DNA of 64,000 bases from Lacimicrobium alkaliphilum (GTDB lineage Bacteria > Pseudomonadota > Gammaproteobacteria > Enterobacterales > Alteromonadaceae), in NCBI RefSeq assembly GCF_001466725.1, contig NZ_CP013650.1:2542001-2606000 (forward strand), read 5' to 3'. The position numbers and the translations under genes are program-made. The notes under the pieces were generated by a model. It did not search any database. It had not been told where the DNA came from and saw only the letters and a list, made by a program, of their open reading frames with translations. The number at the start of each line of letters is the position of its first letter. Within the stretch, counting starts at the first letter, position 1. Positions 18,427 through 28,485 of this stretch are shown here, piece by piece.

Positions 18427-20434
18427 ACCGCGATACGGCCTTATTCAGCTGTTTCATCAGCTCTCCTACCTGGCTCATAGCCGCACTGGAATCACGGGTG
18501 GAGTCGGCACTTTTCTCCGCCAGTTCCACTATCCGCTCCAGGCTGGTAGTTACGGCATCGAGTAACTGGTCCTGATGCCCTGTGTCTTCAACAATCTGCT
18601 CGTTAATGGCATTTAGATCACTGATAATCTGCTCAATAGCCTGTATTTCCTCATCAACCTGCCCTATCTGCTCGACGCTGTCCCTGGCCTGCTGCTGACC
18701 GGAGCTCATGGCATCCACAGCCTGTTTCGCATCCGCTTGCAAGCTGGAAATCATCTGTTCAATCTCTTCGGTGGAGCTTTGTGTACGATTGGCCAGAGTT
18801 CTGACTTCATCGGCAACCACCGCAAAACCCCGGCCCTGCTCACCTGCTCTGGCGGCCTCAATAGCAGCATTCAGAGCGAGCAGGTTGGTCTGCTCGGCAA
18901 TGGTCTTGATCACATCCAGAATACCGCCGATATTATTGCTGTTGGTCTGCAGACGATTGATAATTTCAGCGGAATGACCTGCCTGATCCGCCTGGGCCAG
19001 GATCTGTTTTTTCGAGCGGCTGACCAGATCGCCGGCATGGCGGGTCTGGCTGGCCACTTCAGACAGCCTCGCCGTACTTCGCTGTATCTGATCCAGATTA
19101 CTTTTACTGGTCTGGCGTACACTGGTTGTATTGTCCGCCGTCTCCCGTACCTGTTCGGTTTGCTGCTGAACCTGCCTGAGGGTGTTTTCAGACAAGTTTT
19201 CGCTGCTGGTAATAGCTTCCTCAAGCAGGGTTTCCTGACGCAATATCTGTGATACCACCTGATGCAACCCGGTGCTCAGCTCATTCACATCCCGGGCCAG
19301 AGCGGCAAACTCATCCTCACCGCTGCTGTCCGCTTTATGAGTCAGATCACCGCTGCTGATCACACTGAGACTATTGCGGATCCTGGCCAGTGGCCGTGAA
19401 ATGCTCCTTGCAGCAGTCACTCCTATGATCACCACCATCACCAGTGCCAGCAACATGATCAGCACACTTTTAAAGATATTGCTTTGCACCGCATCGAGTA
19501 TGGCATTCTGTCCCTGCAGGGTATCGGCGTTAACCTTATCGAACAGCTCCCCCATATCGGTGCGAGCCTGCCGCATACTGGCTTCTGCAGCAAGCATCTG
19601 TTGTTCGGCCTGAGCCAGACTGTCGAGTCGCTGAGTCTTTAACTCAAACAGGCCATTGCTGCCCTCATATTGCTCAACAAATTTCTGATATTGCTGATTA
19701 AACGCCTCCATCAGGCCGTCGGTATCGACCCCGTCGGCAATGCGATTGATAAACTCAACATTGTTGTTCAGATCGCCCATCGTCAGTTGCAGATTATCTC
19801 TGATGGTCTGACTCAGTTCTCTGTCGCGAACGATGGCAAACTCGCGGGTAGCATTAAGCAAAGTAACAATAATATTGTCTATCCGCGCGCCGGCGCCGAC
19901 CACCTGCGCCAGGGTTCCTTCCTCTGCCCCATCCAGATACGACATATCCAGCAAATTGGCCCCGGCATCACTGCCGGTATACTCTGTTTCCAACGCCAGC
20001 GCGTCGATCTCCGTTTGCAACGACAAACCGCGGATCCGTGACTGGTACATCTTATCGGCTTGATCCAGATAGTCTTCTGTGGCCTGAGTCGCACTGGAGA
20101 GCAAGGCTTTATCCTGTGGATTCAAAGGTAATTTCTGCAACCGCTCCAGTTGGCTATAGAGCTCCTGCCTGAGGGTTTCAAATTGCTGCTGACTGGCCAG
20201 TAGCTTTTCATCAGCGCCAGTGTAATAACCTTCAGTGGAGATCTTAGCCAGAGCCAGTAACCGGGTCTGCACAATCAGCATCTGCGACTGCACCGGCATC
20301 TTTTCATCAACAACCAGGCGCGCACTCTGACGGATATCTGACAGACCCCAATAAGAGGTGACATTGGTAATTAATAACAACACACCGAACAACACAAAGC
20401 CGGTGATGATCTTCCCCACAACGGTTATACGCAT
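18416..20434 (-). CDS. Methyl-accepting chemotaxis protein
   Basis: 672-residue transmembrane chemoreceptor. TM1 about 8-28, a large periplasmic helical sensor region (about 30-320), TM2 about 322-342, a HAMP domain starting [15 protein letters not shown], and a long cytoplasmic coiled coil ending in the signalling hairpin [35 protein letters not shown]. It should couple through CheW to CheA. The ligand is unknown. No other chemotaxis gene is adjacent. Confidence 0.93.
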   Translation of the reverse strand: MRITVVGKIITGFVLFGVLLLITNVTSYWGLSDIRQSARLVVDEKMPVQSQMLIVQTRLLALAKISTEGYYTGADEKLLASQQQFETLRQELYSQLERLQKLPLNPQDKALLSSATQATEDYLDQADKMYQSRIRGLSLQTEIDALALETEYTGSDAGANLLDMSYLDGAEEGTLAQVVGAGARIDNIIVTLLNATREFAIVRDRELSQTIRDNLQLTMGDLNNNVEFINRIADGVDTDGLMEAFNQQYQKFVEQYEGSNGLFELKTQRLDSLAQAEQQMLAAEASMRQARTDMGELFDKVNADTLQGQNAILDAVQSNIFKSVLIMLLALVMVVIIGVTAARSISRPLARIRNSLSVISSGDLTHKADSSGEDEFAALARDVNELSTGLHQVVSQILRQETLLEEAITSSENLSENTLRQVQQQTEQVRETADNTTSVRQTSKSNLDQIQRSTARLSEVASQTRHAGDLVSRSKKQILAQADQAGHSAEIINRLQTNSNNIGGILDVIKTIAEQTNLLALNAAIEAARAGEQGRGFAVVADEVRTLANRTQSSTEEIEQMISSLQADAKQAVDAMSSGQQQARDSVEQIGQVDEEIQAIEQIISDLNAINEQIVEDTGHQDQLLDAVTTSLERIVELAEKSADSTRDSSAAMSQVGELMKQLNKAVSRFKL

Positions 20435-20605
20435 AAATTAACTACCTGAAATGCCTGTTAAAACAATCTTTCCACAGTCCAGTTATAGACGAATCTGGAG
20501 CTGTTTGTGGCGATAAACCGCTCAAGATGGCTCAAGCTCAATTGGTCGTACCAGTTAACACCATAATAACAATCTGAAATTGTTTCTCAATTGCCACGGA
20601 ATGCC

Positions 20606-20633
20606 TTTTCATCCTGGCTCACTGCCTTATAAT
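20606..20633 (+). promoter_or_regulatory. Predicted sigma-70 promoter of fur
   Basis: A perfect -10 TATAAT (20628-20633) with TTTTCA 16 bp upstream (20606-20611), placing the start of transcription about 25 bp before the fur ATG. I did not find a convincing Fur box overlapping it. Confidence 0.6.
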
Positions 20634-20665
20634 GGTTTCATCTCGTTTTTTATCGGCGTTTTTGC

Positions 20666-21085
20666 ATGGAACAGAACCAAGAATTAAAAAAAGCCGGGTT
20701 GAAAGTGACCCTTCCGAGAATCAAAATCCTGGAAATTCTGCAGGATCCGGCTAATCAGCATATCAGCGCAGAAGATGTATATAAGATCCTGCTCGAGCAA
20801 GGCGAGGAAATCGGTCTGGCCACAGTTTATCGGGTTCTGAATCAGTTTGATGACGCGGGCTTACTGGATCGCCACCATTTTGAGGGCGGCAAGTCCGTGT
20901 TTGAGATGGGTCAGAAGAAACACCATGATCACCTGGTATGCCTCAAATGCGGCAAAGTGATCGAATTTGAAGACGACATTATCGAGAAACGCCAGATTGA
21001 GGTGGCCGAGAAGAACAATATCAAACTCACCCACCACAGCCTCTATCTGTATGGTGTCTGCCAGCCAAACTGCGAAGACAGATAA
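20666..21085 (+). CDS. fur: Ferric uptake regulator Fur
   Basis: 139-residue iron-responsive repressor. N-terminal winged helix (TLPRIKILEILQ, HISAEDVYKILLEQ, IGLATVYRVLNQFDDAGLL), then the metal-binding HHDHLVCLKCGKVIEFED and the dimerisation end with HHSLYLYGVC..C. The fold-order and residues match gammaproteobacterial Fur almost throughout. It stands alone and is followed by a family B repeat. Confidence 0.96.
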   Translation: MEQNQELKKAGLKVTLPRIKILEILQDPANQHISAEDVYKILLEQGEEIGLATVYRVLNQFDDAGLLDRHHFEGGKSVFEMGQKKHHDHLVCLKCGKVIEFEDDIIEKRQIEVAEKNNIKLTHHSLYLYGVCQPNCEDR

Positions 21086-21111
21086 ACCGGAAATACAGGA
21101 AAAATCTTTTT

Positions 21112-21188
21112 AACCGCAGAGTCGCAGAGTACGCGGAGATTGAGAGATAATTTTTCTTTCTCCGCGTTCCTGGCGTCTTTGTGGTAAA
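21112..21188. repeat. CRCAGAG-type inverted repeat (family B), copy 2
   Basis: ACCGCAGAGTCGCAGAGTAC.GCGGAG, a 19-base AT-rich loop, then CTCCGCGTTCCTGGCGTCTT.GTGGT: arms of about 25 bp that pair imperfectly. Same family as 7095-7182 and 33041-33160. It sits between convergent fur and the aminotransferase gene and could act as a transcription stop. Confidence 0.75.
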
Positions 21189-21200
21189 AAATAGCTTCCG

Positions 21201-22058
21201 TTAGTACTGGTATTTAACCCGGCTAAACAGTGCCTGAGCCTGTTGCCAGACTGGCCCGGCCTGGCCATTCCCCACGGTTTCACCGTCCAGTTCAACCACT
21301 GGCGCCACTTCTTTACTGGAACTGGTCAGCCAGATTTCATCCGCCTGGCGAACTTCATCCATGGTCACCGTGCGCACCTCTACCGGAATCTGACCATCCT
21401 GCTCAAGGGCGTCGAGCAGAATATAACGGGTTATCCCAGGCAAAATCTGATTGTCGAGCTGAGGTGTCACCACCACACCATCTTTGACAATAAACACGTT
21501 ACAGGCAGCGGCTTCCGTCAGCTCATTGCGCTCATTAAATAGCAGCACCTCATCTACCGACGCCTTCTGTCCGCTACGATAGTGCATAATATTGCCAAGC
21601 AATGCAGTAGACTTGATATTACAGCGCTTCCAGCGTTTATCCTGCTCAGACACAACCTTATAAGTATGGGCTTTGTCAATTTCTGCCACCGGCTCGGCGG
21701 GGATCTCAAAAGTAAAAGCAAAAATGGTCGGGGCTAATTGCTGTGGATAACGATGAGCACGGTTATCTTCCCTGCCACGGCTGATGTGCAGGTAAATACC
21801 CAGGTTACCGCCACCATTTTGCTGCAGAAGTTGCTCAAACACCCTCTGCCATTGCGCCAGGGTCATATCTACAGCAATCTCCAGCGCTGCCAGACCATCA
21901 TTGAGACGCTGCATATGCTGTTTAAAACCAACCATCTTACCCTGATAGGAAGGCACCACCTCGTAGACCCCGTCGGCAAACAAAAAACCTCTGTCCATAG
22001 GAGAAATACTGGCCTGCTCTTTGGGGATAAACTGACCGTTGAGATAAACAATGCTCAT
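21201..22058 (-). CDS. D-amino acid aminotransferase (PLP class IV)
   Basis: 285-residue fold-type IV PLP enzyme. N-terminal YLNGQFIPKEQASISPMDRGFLFADGVYEVV and the PLP lysine in CNIKSTALLGNIM fit D-alanine aminotransferases (Dat), which interconvert D-alanine and D-glutamate for peptidoglycan; branched-chain aminotransferases differ in this loop. The second half holds NELTEAAACNVFIV and LPGITR, the phosphate-binding turns. I chose the ATG at 22058 with GGAG six bases upstream. Substrate specificity is inferred from motif similarity. Confidence 0.88.
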   Translation of the reverse strand: MSIVYLNGQFIPKEQASISPMDRGFLFADGVYEVVPSYQGKMVGFKQHMQRLNDGLAALEIAVDMTLAQWQRVFEQLLQQNGGGNLGIYLHISRGREDNRAHRYPQQLAPTIFAFTFEIPAEPVAEIDKAHTYKVVSEQDKRWKRCNIKSTALLGNIMHYRSGQKASVDEVLLFNERNELTEAAACNVFIVKDGVVVTPQLDNQILPGITRYILLDALEQDGQIPVEVRTVTMDEVRQADEIWLTSSSKEVAPVVELDGETVGNGQAGPVWQQAQALFSRVKYQY

Positions 22059-22222
22059 AGAAGGCTCCGGCGAAAAAACGGTCGCCATCATACAACAATG
22101 TTCTGTGCCTAAACATCACCGGCGCCATCAATTTATAGATCAAATTTAGCAGCCATATAATGCCAATGCCCCTGGATAATTATTCACACAGACAGGAATC
22201 CAGTGCGCAATCCGCCCGCAGG

Positions 22223-23272
22223 CTATTTATCCGTGGCAACCACTGCATTGCGCAGTTTCTGACTGCGATACTTTTCCATCAGCGGTTTGACGTCCTTGGG
22301 ACAGTCCAGCAGTCCTTTTTGTTGCAGATAGGCGGTATTGTAGAGCTTGGAGGCAGAGCGTTCGCCCAAATCGCAGGCAAAAGTGACAATGCATTTGCCC
22401 GGCCCACTATACAGTGCTGCAAACAGGGCACCGGCCACGTTCAGCGCCGAACTGCTGCCCAGCACTATGCCATCTTTATTGCGTACATAGCGGGCAATGG
22501 TAACCAGATCCGTATCCGGCAGGTTTATAGCATGATCGACCCTGGCCTTACGGAAATTTTCCACCATTCGCATAATACCGATGCCTTCGGTGATAGAGCC
22601 GCCATGATTCTTATATTCACCGCTTTTAAGATAGTCATAAATCCCTGAACCGTCGGGATCCACCAGCCAGATTCTGACATCCGGATTTTGTTCTTTTAAA
22701 TACATGGAGTTACCGGCAATGGTGCCGCCGGTGCCTGCTGCTGAGACCAGAATATCCACCTTGCCCTCAGTCTGTTGCCAGATTTCCGGGCCTGTGTGCA
22801 GGTAATGGGCCCTGGCGTTACTGGTGTTTTCAAACTGATTAGCCCACCAGTGATCTTTATGTTGTCCGGCCACGGCTTTTGCCCTGTGGTAAAAATGATT
22901 AGGATTGGCAAAAGGACAAGGGTCGACGGTCATCAGCTTGGCGCCATAAAGCTCCAGCACCCGTTCTTTCTCTTTGGCCTGATCATTGGGCATCACCGCC
23001 AGCATCTGCATACCATAAGACTTGGCCACTAAAGCCAGGCCGATGCCGGTATTGCCTGCCGTTCCCTCGACTATGGTCATACCGGATTTAAGCTCACCTT
23101 TTTCTATCGCATCCTGCACCATCTGCAGCGCTGCCCGGTCTTTGATCGAACCGCCCGGATTCTGAAATTCACATTTCAGATAGATATCACAGCCGGTCAG
23201 CTCTGACAGGGAGTGGATACGCAACAAATCGGTATTACCTATTAGTTCAGCCTGATGGCGGGCAAGGATCAT
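22223..23272 (-). CDS. Cysteine synthase-like PLP enzyme (fold type II)
   Basis: About 349 residues, fold-type II PLP enzyme of the cysteine synthase/cystathionine beta-synthase group but clearly different from the CysK at 11397. The PLP lysine is in NPGGSIKDRAA, the substrate loop is EGTAGNTGIG and the phosphate loop is SAAGTGGTIAGN. The loop sequence DPCPFANPNHFYHRA is characteristic of a subgroup often annotated as cysteine synthase A or L-cysteine desulfhydrase. Whether it makes or degrades cysteine cannot be told. The start is uncertain (ATG 23272 or TTG 23287). Confidence 0.85.
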   Translation of the reverse strand: MILARHQAELIGNTDLLRIHSLSELTGCDIYLKCEFQNPGGSIKDRAALQMVQDAIEKGELKSGMTIVEGTAGNTGIGLALVAKSYGMQMLAVMPNDQAKEKERVLELYGAKLMTVDPCPFANPNHFYHRAKAVAGQHKDHWWANQFENTSNARAHYLHTGPEIWQQTEGKVDILVSAAGTGGTIAGNSMYLKEQNPDVRIWLVDPDGSGIYDYLKSGEYKNHGGSITEGIGIMRMVENFRKARVDHAINLPDTDLVTIARYVRNKDGIVLGSSSALNVAGALFAALYSGPGKCIVTFACDLGERSASKLYNTAYLQQKGLLDCPKDVKPLMEKYRSQKLRNAVVATDK

Positions 23273-23348
23273 AATATGACTCAGCAAGGGAAATGACTAA
23301 TCACAAGGTTAAACCTTTTCGGCTTCTATACCAATCCGTCACAGCCGA

Positions 23349-25826
23349 TTAAAGCAAACTGCGAAGAGTATGGGACTCGGCGCGAAAATTGCGATAACAG
23401 TAAGCCAGAAACAGCTCTGCGGTAGCGATGGCATCTTCCAGCGCATTATGGGCCGGATGGGGGCCCAACTCGTATCTGGCCCGGCATTTATCCAGACTCA
23501 GCCCTTCAATTTCCGGCTCTTTGCCCCGCCGTTTGAGGGTTTTGTGCTCAAGGGCCAGAGTATCAATAAGCTTCGGCGGCAAAAACTCAAGCCCCGATAA
23601 CTCATGGGCCTCACGCAAAAATGCCATATCCAGAGGGGCATGATGAAACAACCACAGGGTATTGGGATAGGCCTGAGTCTCCTCAGCCAGTTTACGCAAG
23701 GCATCCTTAAGCTCAGCCCCCTGCTCCAAATTCTCCCGGGTCAGGCCATGAATAGCTGGGCTTTGCCCCAGTGTAACCTGAGTATTGATTATAAAATTCT
23801 GGCGCTGATGCAGTAAAATATGCGGCGGCTGAACAGGCACCCAGGCCACAGATAATATCTGGTCTTTTTTATGATCCAGCCCGGATAATTCCAGATCGAT
23901 GGCCAGATAGCGATATTGCTGCCATAGCAGGGTATCCTGATTGCCGCCAAACCACTGCCTCAGTCGCTGCATCAGTTTGTTCATTAACAGGCTCCGCGCA
24001 TTAAAAGGCCCCCGGGAATAGCTCAGGCCAAGTCCTTCCTGTGCATCCTTAATCAGCCTGAAGGCGGCTTTGAGTTGTCGGCGGGCCAGTGAGTCGAGTT
24101 TATCCGGGGCAATCAGGTTATCCGGAATTGTCTGATTGAGCTGATGCTCAAGGCGCATCTGCACCAGAAAACGCCAGGCTGCCAGCCAGTCTTCGCCATC
24201 GCGACGATTTATTGCCCCCAACTCAGACAATCTCCGTATCCTCGCCGGGGTGCTGCAATCGCGGATACCGGCTGCCAGAGAGTGAATGCGGGCGATATCA
24301 TTGAGGATAGCGATGCCGCTTTTCTTAATATCAATCACCTCCTGCTCATCATCCAGCTTCTGAGTGCGAAAGCGGTTAAACAAGCCGATAGGTACTGCCA
24401 AATCGGCGCTGTTCGCCGCCAGATTGGCCAGAAAGATCTGATTGGTGGCAAGCTTACTGACAGCACTGTCAAAACGCTCAAACAACCGGTTATCGCCGTA
24501 AAGCGCACGATGGTCGAAGAAAATATTGGTGCGCATCAGTGCATCCTGATCCGGCTCCAGGATCCAACCTTTAAATTTCTTCACCCAGGCCTGTTCCGAC
24601 ACCCGTAATTCGTCATTGGAGGCCATAATATTGCCACCGCAGAGCTTAAGACCGCAGCGGGCCAGTCCATCACAGACAAAGTCAGCCAATCCGGCAAACC
24701 ATTTAGCCTCTTCGGCATCCGGCTCCCGTTCCAGCAATAAACCATTGTCCTGATCTGAACTTAAGGATTGATCGCGGCGGGCCTGGGAGCCAAAGGTCAG
24801 CCATACGAAAGGAAAAGGTGCGGTGCCATGCTCTCGCTTATACAAACGAATCAGGCGAATATTGAAAGCATCGGTAAAACTCGCCAGTAAATCGCCCACC
24901 AGACGCACATCCACTACCCGGTTGGCAAACTGATGCAAATGCTCAGGCACCAGCTCAGCGATGGCCTGTAACTGCTCAACGGTATCGGCTTTGCGAATCC
25001 GATTAACCAGAAACAGAGGTTCACTGCGCTGCTGACGCATCAAATCCGTTGCGGTAATAACCCCTATGGGTTTATTGTCTTTGACCACGGCCACATGATG
25101 CACATTCTCACCAGTCATCGCCTGCATGGCATCAAACAGCGGAGCCTGCCAGTCCAGATTAATCACCGGCGAGGTCATAAACTCACTGACCGGCTGGTCA
25201 TAAGATTGCCTCGCTGCCACTACCCGCGAACGGATGTCCCGGTCAGTGATAATCCCCTGTAACTCGTCATTGTCCTGAATCAGCAGACAGGAGACTTTGT
25301 TCTCCGTCATCCGCTGGGCCGCCTCAGCAACACTGCAATCGGCTCCAATGGAAACCAGCGTACGCTCGAGGATATCGGCCACCGATAACTGCGTCCAGTC
25401 ATGCTCCTGATTACGTGACTCGGTCAGCAACCTGTCTCCCAGTGCCCTTGAAAAATAATCCGCAAACTCCTGATTATGTTCACACAAATAATCAAAAGGG
25501 GTCTGCGACAGGCTGTACATCAGACCATCATCCAGAACCTTAAGTCTGTTAGTGATTGGGCGTTTTGTCAGCAATGAAGGGTAACCAAACAGGTCGCCCG
25601 GTTCGAGACGCTCAATCAGCTGATTATGATTACCCAGCAGATCAAATACGCCTTTTTTAATCAGGTAGAGTTGTGGTCTGTCTTTGGGTACCACCTCATC
25701 CAGGCTCTCGTCACACAGATAATGCAATTGCAGATGCTTAAGACAGTAGTCCAGTTGCGCTGAGCTCAGCCTGTCAAAAGGTGCACAGCGACTGAGAAAT
25801 ATTCTGGCAGAATCAATGTTATCCAT
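23349..25826 (-). CDS. cNMP-binding/CBS/DUF294 nucleotidyltransferase fused to a DEDDh 3'-5' exonuclease
   Basis: 825-residue cytoplasmic protein with five parts: a cyclic-nucleotide-binding-like domain (about 10-130), two CBS domains (about 150-270), a DUF294 GlnD-like nucleotidyltransferase domain with GSQARRDQSLSSDQDNG, its C-terminal helical domain, and a DnaQ-like exonuclease from about 640 with DxE (Asp644, Glu646), an Asp in HHAPLDMAF and the final HNALEDA. All exonuclease metal ligands seem present. DUF294 proteins occur next to acetate symporters in many gammaproteobacteria; the exonuclease is often a separate gene. It lies 25 bp downstream of the small membrane protein gene. ATG at 25826 preferred over TTG at 25844. 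Confidence 0.88.
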   Translation of the reverse strand: MDNIDSARIFLSRCAPFDRLSSAQLDYCLKHLQLHYLCDESLDEVVPKDRPQLYLIKKGVFDLLGNHNQLIERLEPGDLFGYPSLLTKRPITNRLKVLDDGLMYSLSQTPFDYLCEHNQEFADYFSRALGDRLLTESRNQEHDWTQLSVADILERTLVSIGADCSVAEAAQRMTENKVSCLLIQDNDELQGIITDRDIRSRVVAARQSYDQPVSEFMTSPVINLDWQAPLFDAMQAMTGENVHHVAVVKDNKPIGVITATDLMRQQRSEPLFLVNRIRKADTVEQLQAIAELVPEHLHQFANRVVDVRLVGDLLASFTDAFNIRLIRLYKREHGTAPFPFVWLTFGSQARRDQSLSSDQDNGLLLEREPDAEEAKWFAGLADFVCDGLARCGLKLCGGNIMASNDELRVSEQAWVKKFKGWILEPDQDALMRTNIFFDHRALYGDNRLFERFDSAVSKLATNQIFLANLAANSADLAVPIGLFNRFRTQKLDDEQEVIDIKKSGIAILNDIARIHSLAAGIRDCSTPARIRRLSELGAINRRDGEDWLAAWRFLVQMRLEHQLNQTIPDNLIAPDKLDSLARRQLKAAFRLIKDAQEGLGLSYSRGPFNARSLLMNKLMQRLRQWFGGNQDTLLWQQYRYLAIDLELSGLDHKKDQILSVAWVPVQPPHILLHQRQNFIINTQVTLGQSPAIHGLTRENLEQGAELKDALRKLAEETQAYPNTLWLFHHAPLDMAFLREAHELSGLEFLPPKLIDTLALEHKTLKRRGKEPEIEGLSLDKCRARYELGPHPAHNALEDAIATAELFLAYCYRNFRAESHTLRSLL

Positions 25827-25851
25827 CAGTATCAGTACTCCCAAAGAATCA

Positions 25852-26370
25852 TCATTGTGTGCATACGGTCAACAACAATGGATCTTCCTTATCCAGCTTC
25901 ACCCAATCTGAATCGGCTTGCTGTCCTGTTGCATTCACCGACAACTCTGCGGAAAAGTGGGCACGGGCACCAGCATGGCAGTCAATAACCTGAGGAACCC
26001 GGCGCGCGCTCGCCCGGCGCTGAAAAAAGTATAAATCCACCAGCATCAGGTGCGGATGTTGCTGATTAGCAGCCGCGTTTTTTACATCCACAGCCATAAA
26101 GCGCAGTGTTTGTGGCCACAGATAACTCCAGGGCCTGTACCAGCTTTGCTCCTGTACTTCCCTGACCACTTCAATGCCCTCAGGCAGCAGGCTGAGCTGG
26201 TGTTGATACCAGTTGTACTCTGACTGGATCTGAAATCCCAGCATACCTAATCCGGCAAACACAGGGATCAGCCATTTCGGTGCTTTTTTATTGCTTAACC
26301 AGCGCAGGAACAGTGCGATACCTGCAGCCCCGACTCCGGCGATAATAGTAGCGACAAATTCCCATAACAT
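25852..26370 (-). CDS. Small membrane protein of the acetate locus, unknown function
   Basis: 172 residues. Two N-terminal hydrophobic helices (MLWEFVATIIAGVGAAGIAL and PKWLIPVFAGLGMLGFQI) precede a soluble domain with two Cys (VIDCHAG and LTVCTQ) near the end. No known catalytic motif is visible. Its place between the acetate symporter and the DUF294 gene recurs, as far as I know, in related genomes, so a role in the same pathway is likely but unproved. It has its own segment after the symporter terminator. Confidence 0.75.
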   Translation of the reverse strand: MLWEFVATIIAGVGAAGIALFLRWLSNKKAPKWLIPVFAGLGMLGFQIQSEYNWYQHQLSLLPEGIEVVREVQEQSWYRPWSYLWPQTLRFMAVDVKNAAANQQHPHLMLVDLYFFQRRASARRVPQVIDCHAGARAHFSAELSVNATGQQADSDWVKLDKEDPLLLTVCTQ

Positions 26371-26402
26371 AATGATTCAGATTCCTGTTTCAGAACAAAA
26401 AT

Positions 26403-26428
26403 AAAGCGGGCAAGTCTGCCCGCTTTAT
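26403..26428 (-). terminator. Rho-independent terminator after the symporter gene
   Basis: Perfect stem AAAGCGGGCA / TGCCCGCTTT with a four-base loop. Read leftward it ends in TTTATTTTTG. It separates the symporter operon from the DUF294 operon. Confidence 0.88.
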
Positions 26429-26449
26429 CGGTCAAACACGAGACGTCAC

Positions 26450-28216
26450 TCAGTGCCCCGTTGCAACGCCTGCGCCCCTTGGATAACGCACACTTTCTAC
26501 CAGTTCCTGGATTTCCTTCGGCGGCTTTTCAGTCATAGCGGATACCGTAAAGGCCACCGCAAAGTTGATCACTGCGCCAACGGCACCGAAAGACAGCGGT
26601 GATATACCCAGCAACCAGTTATCCGGAGTATTGGCCAGATTATTGGTGCCAGGAATAAACAGCCAGCCCAGATAGATAAAGATATATATCACGGTAGACA
26701 ACAGACCCGCCAGCATACCGGCGATGGCACCTTTGTTGTTAACCCTGGTAGAAAATATCCCCATCATCAATGCCGGGAAGATAGACGCTGCGGCAATACC
26801 AAAGGCCAGTGCCACTACCTGCGCTGCAAAGCCCGGCGGATTCATCCCCAGCCAGGTCGCCACCACAATCGCCACTGCCATGGAAATCCGCGCCGCACGC
26901 AGCTCACCACGCTCGGAGATCTTCGGATTAATCGAACCTTTGATCAGGTCGTGACTGATAGCCGAAGAGATGGCAAGCAACAATCCGGCAGCCGTAGACA
27001 ATGCTGCAGCCAGACCACCGGCAGCAATCAGGCCCACTACCCAGGGTGGCAGATTGGCGATCTCCGGGTTAGCCAGTACCAGAATGTCGTTATTCACGCT
27101 CAGCTCATTACCATTCCAGCCTCTTTGTGATGCTGTTTCGGCAAACTCAGCACTGTCATTGTAAAGCTGAATACGACCGTCGTTGTTTTTGTCTTCAAAC
27201 TGAATCAGTCCGGTTTGCTCCCAGGTCTGGATCCAGTCCGGGCGCTCGTCATATTTGATTGCATCTGCTGTCGGACCATCAGGGTAGATGGTGTTAAGCA
27301 GATTCAGACGCGCCATAGATGCCACTGCAGGTGCAGTCAGGTAAAGCAAAGCAATAAACACCAGCGCCCAACCAGCCGACCAGCGGGCATCGGCTACCTT
27401 AGGTACAGTGAAGAAACGGATAATCACATGGGGCAGACCAGCCGTACCTATCATCAGTGACAAGGTAAACAGCACCATATTCAGTTTATTGGAAACATCA
27501 GCCGTATAGTCCCTGAAACCCAGTTCATTGACCACCTGATCCAGTTTTGCCAGCAGTGGCATTCCGGATTCAGTATGTTCAGAGAACAGGCCAAAGGCCG
27601 GAATCGGGTTACCGGTCAGTTGCAAGGAGATAAATACCGCAGGAATGGTATAGGCAATAATCAGCACCACGTACTGTGCTACCTGGGTATAGGTGATGCC
27701 CTTCATGCCACCCATTACCGCGTACAGGAATACCACCACTGCGGCAATCATCAGCCCGGTGTCGCTCTCTACTTCCAAAAAGCGCGAGAACGCCACACCG
27801 GCCCCGGTCATCTGCCCGATTACATAAGTGACAGAAGCGATGATAAGACAGGTCACCGCCACTAAACGGGCACCTGAGCTGTAAAAACGGTCGCCGATAA
27901 ACTCCGGCACCGTAAATTTACCGAACTTACGCAGATAAGGTGCTAATAACATGGCCAGCAACACATAGCCGCCTGTCCATCCCATCAGGAATGTGGAGTT
28001 GGCATAACCGCCGGCGGCAATCAGGCCCGCCATGGAGATAAAGGACGCCGCTGACATCCAGTCTGCCGCAGTAGCCATCCCGTTCATCACCGGATGCACG
28101 CCGCCTCCGGCCACGTAGAAATCCCGGGTCGTACCGGCTCTGGCCCAGATAGCAATGCCGATGTACAGCGCAAAGGAGGCACCGACAAAAATCAGATTAA
28201 TCGCAAATTGACTCAT
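26450..28216 (-). CDS. actP: Acetate-type sodium:solute symporter, large subunit (VC_2705 subfamily)
   Basis: 588-residue SLC5-family transporter with about 13 membrane helices. The start FYVAGGGVHPVMNGMATAAD with DWMSAASFISMAG is typical of ActP/VC_2705-type symporters that take up acetate or related monocarboxylates with Na+. The periplasmic-side insert (about 305-395: YPDGPTADAIKYDERPDW and following) is characteristic of the VC_2705 group. It is cotranscribed with the small DUF4212 subunit 5 bp upstream. Acetate as substrate is inferred from the family and from the CrbS-like kinase next door. Confidence 0.88.
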   Translation of the reverse strand: MSQFAINLIFVGASFALYIGIAIWARAGTTRDFYVAGGGVHPVMNGMATAADWMSAASFISMAGLIAAGGYANSTFLMGWTGGYVLLAMLLAPYLRKFGKFTVPEFIGDRFYSSGARLVAVTCLIIASVTYVIGQMTGAGVAFSRFLEVESDTGLMIAAVVVFLYAVMGGMKGITYTQVAQYVVLIIAYTIPAVFISLQLTGNPIPAFGLFSEHTESGMPLLAKLDQVVNELGFRDYTADVSNKLNMVLFTLSLMIGTAGLPHVIIRFFTVPKVADARWSAGWALVFIALLYLTAPAVASMARLNLLNTIYPDGPTADAIKYDERPDWIQTWEQTGLIQFEDKNNDGRIQLYNDSAEFAETASQRGWNGNELSVNNDILVLANPEIANLPPWVVGLIAAGGLAAALSTAAGLLLAISSAISHDLIKGSINPKISERGELRAARISMAVAIVVATWLGMNPPGFAAQVVALAFGIAAASIFPALMMGIFSTRVNNKGAIAGMLAGLLSTVIYIFIYLGWLFIPGTNNLANTPDNWLLGISPLSFGAVGAVINFAVAFTVSAMTEKPPKEIQELVESVRYPRGAGVATGH

Positions 28217-28221
28217 GGCCC

Positions 28222-28485
28222 TTACTCCTCATTCACGCCGAAGCGTTTATCAAGCTGGTTCATTTTCCAGGCATAGAAAAATATCAGCGCGATAAAGGTC
28301 AGAATGGAGCCCTGCTGGGCAAACCAGAAGCCAAGATCGGTGCCACCAATACTAATACCGGCCAGCCAGGGCCGAAACAGAATACCGAAGCCATAGGATG
28401 ACAGCGCCCAGATTACCAAACAGCCGGCAATCAAACGCAAGTTAGCCTTCCAGTAGGCCTGGGCGATACTTTTGTCGTCCGCCAT
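28222..28485 (-). CDS. DUF4212 small subunit of the sodium/solute symporter
   Basis: 87 residues with two membrane helices and the family blocks AQAYWKANLRLI and GFWFAQQGSILTFIALIFFYAWKMN..LD. Such small subunits are encoded directly before VC_2705-type symporters, as here. I chose the ATG at 28485 because GGAG lies seven bases upstream; the frame extends 11 codons further without a ribosome-binding site. Confidence 0.92.
   Translation of the reverse strand: MADDKSIAQAYWKANLRLIAGCLVIWALSSYGFGILFRPWLAGISIGGTDLGFWFAQQGSILTFIALIFFYAWKMNQLDKRFGVNEE

Noticed and set aside
20435..20665. Fur autoregulatory box upstream of fur
   Set aside because: No stretch close to the 19-bp Fur consensus (GATAATGAT-type) was found near the predicted promoter.
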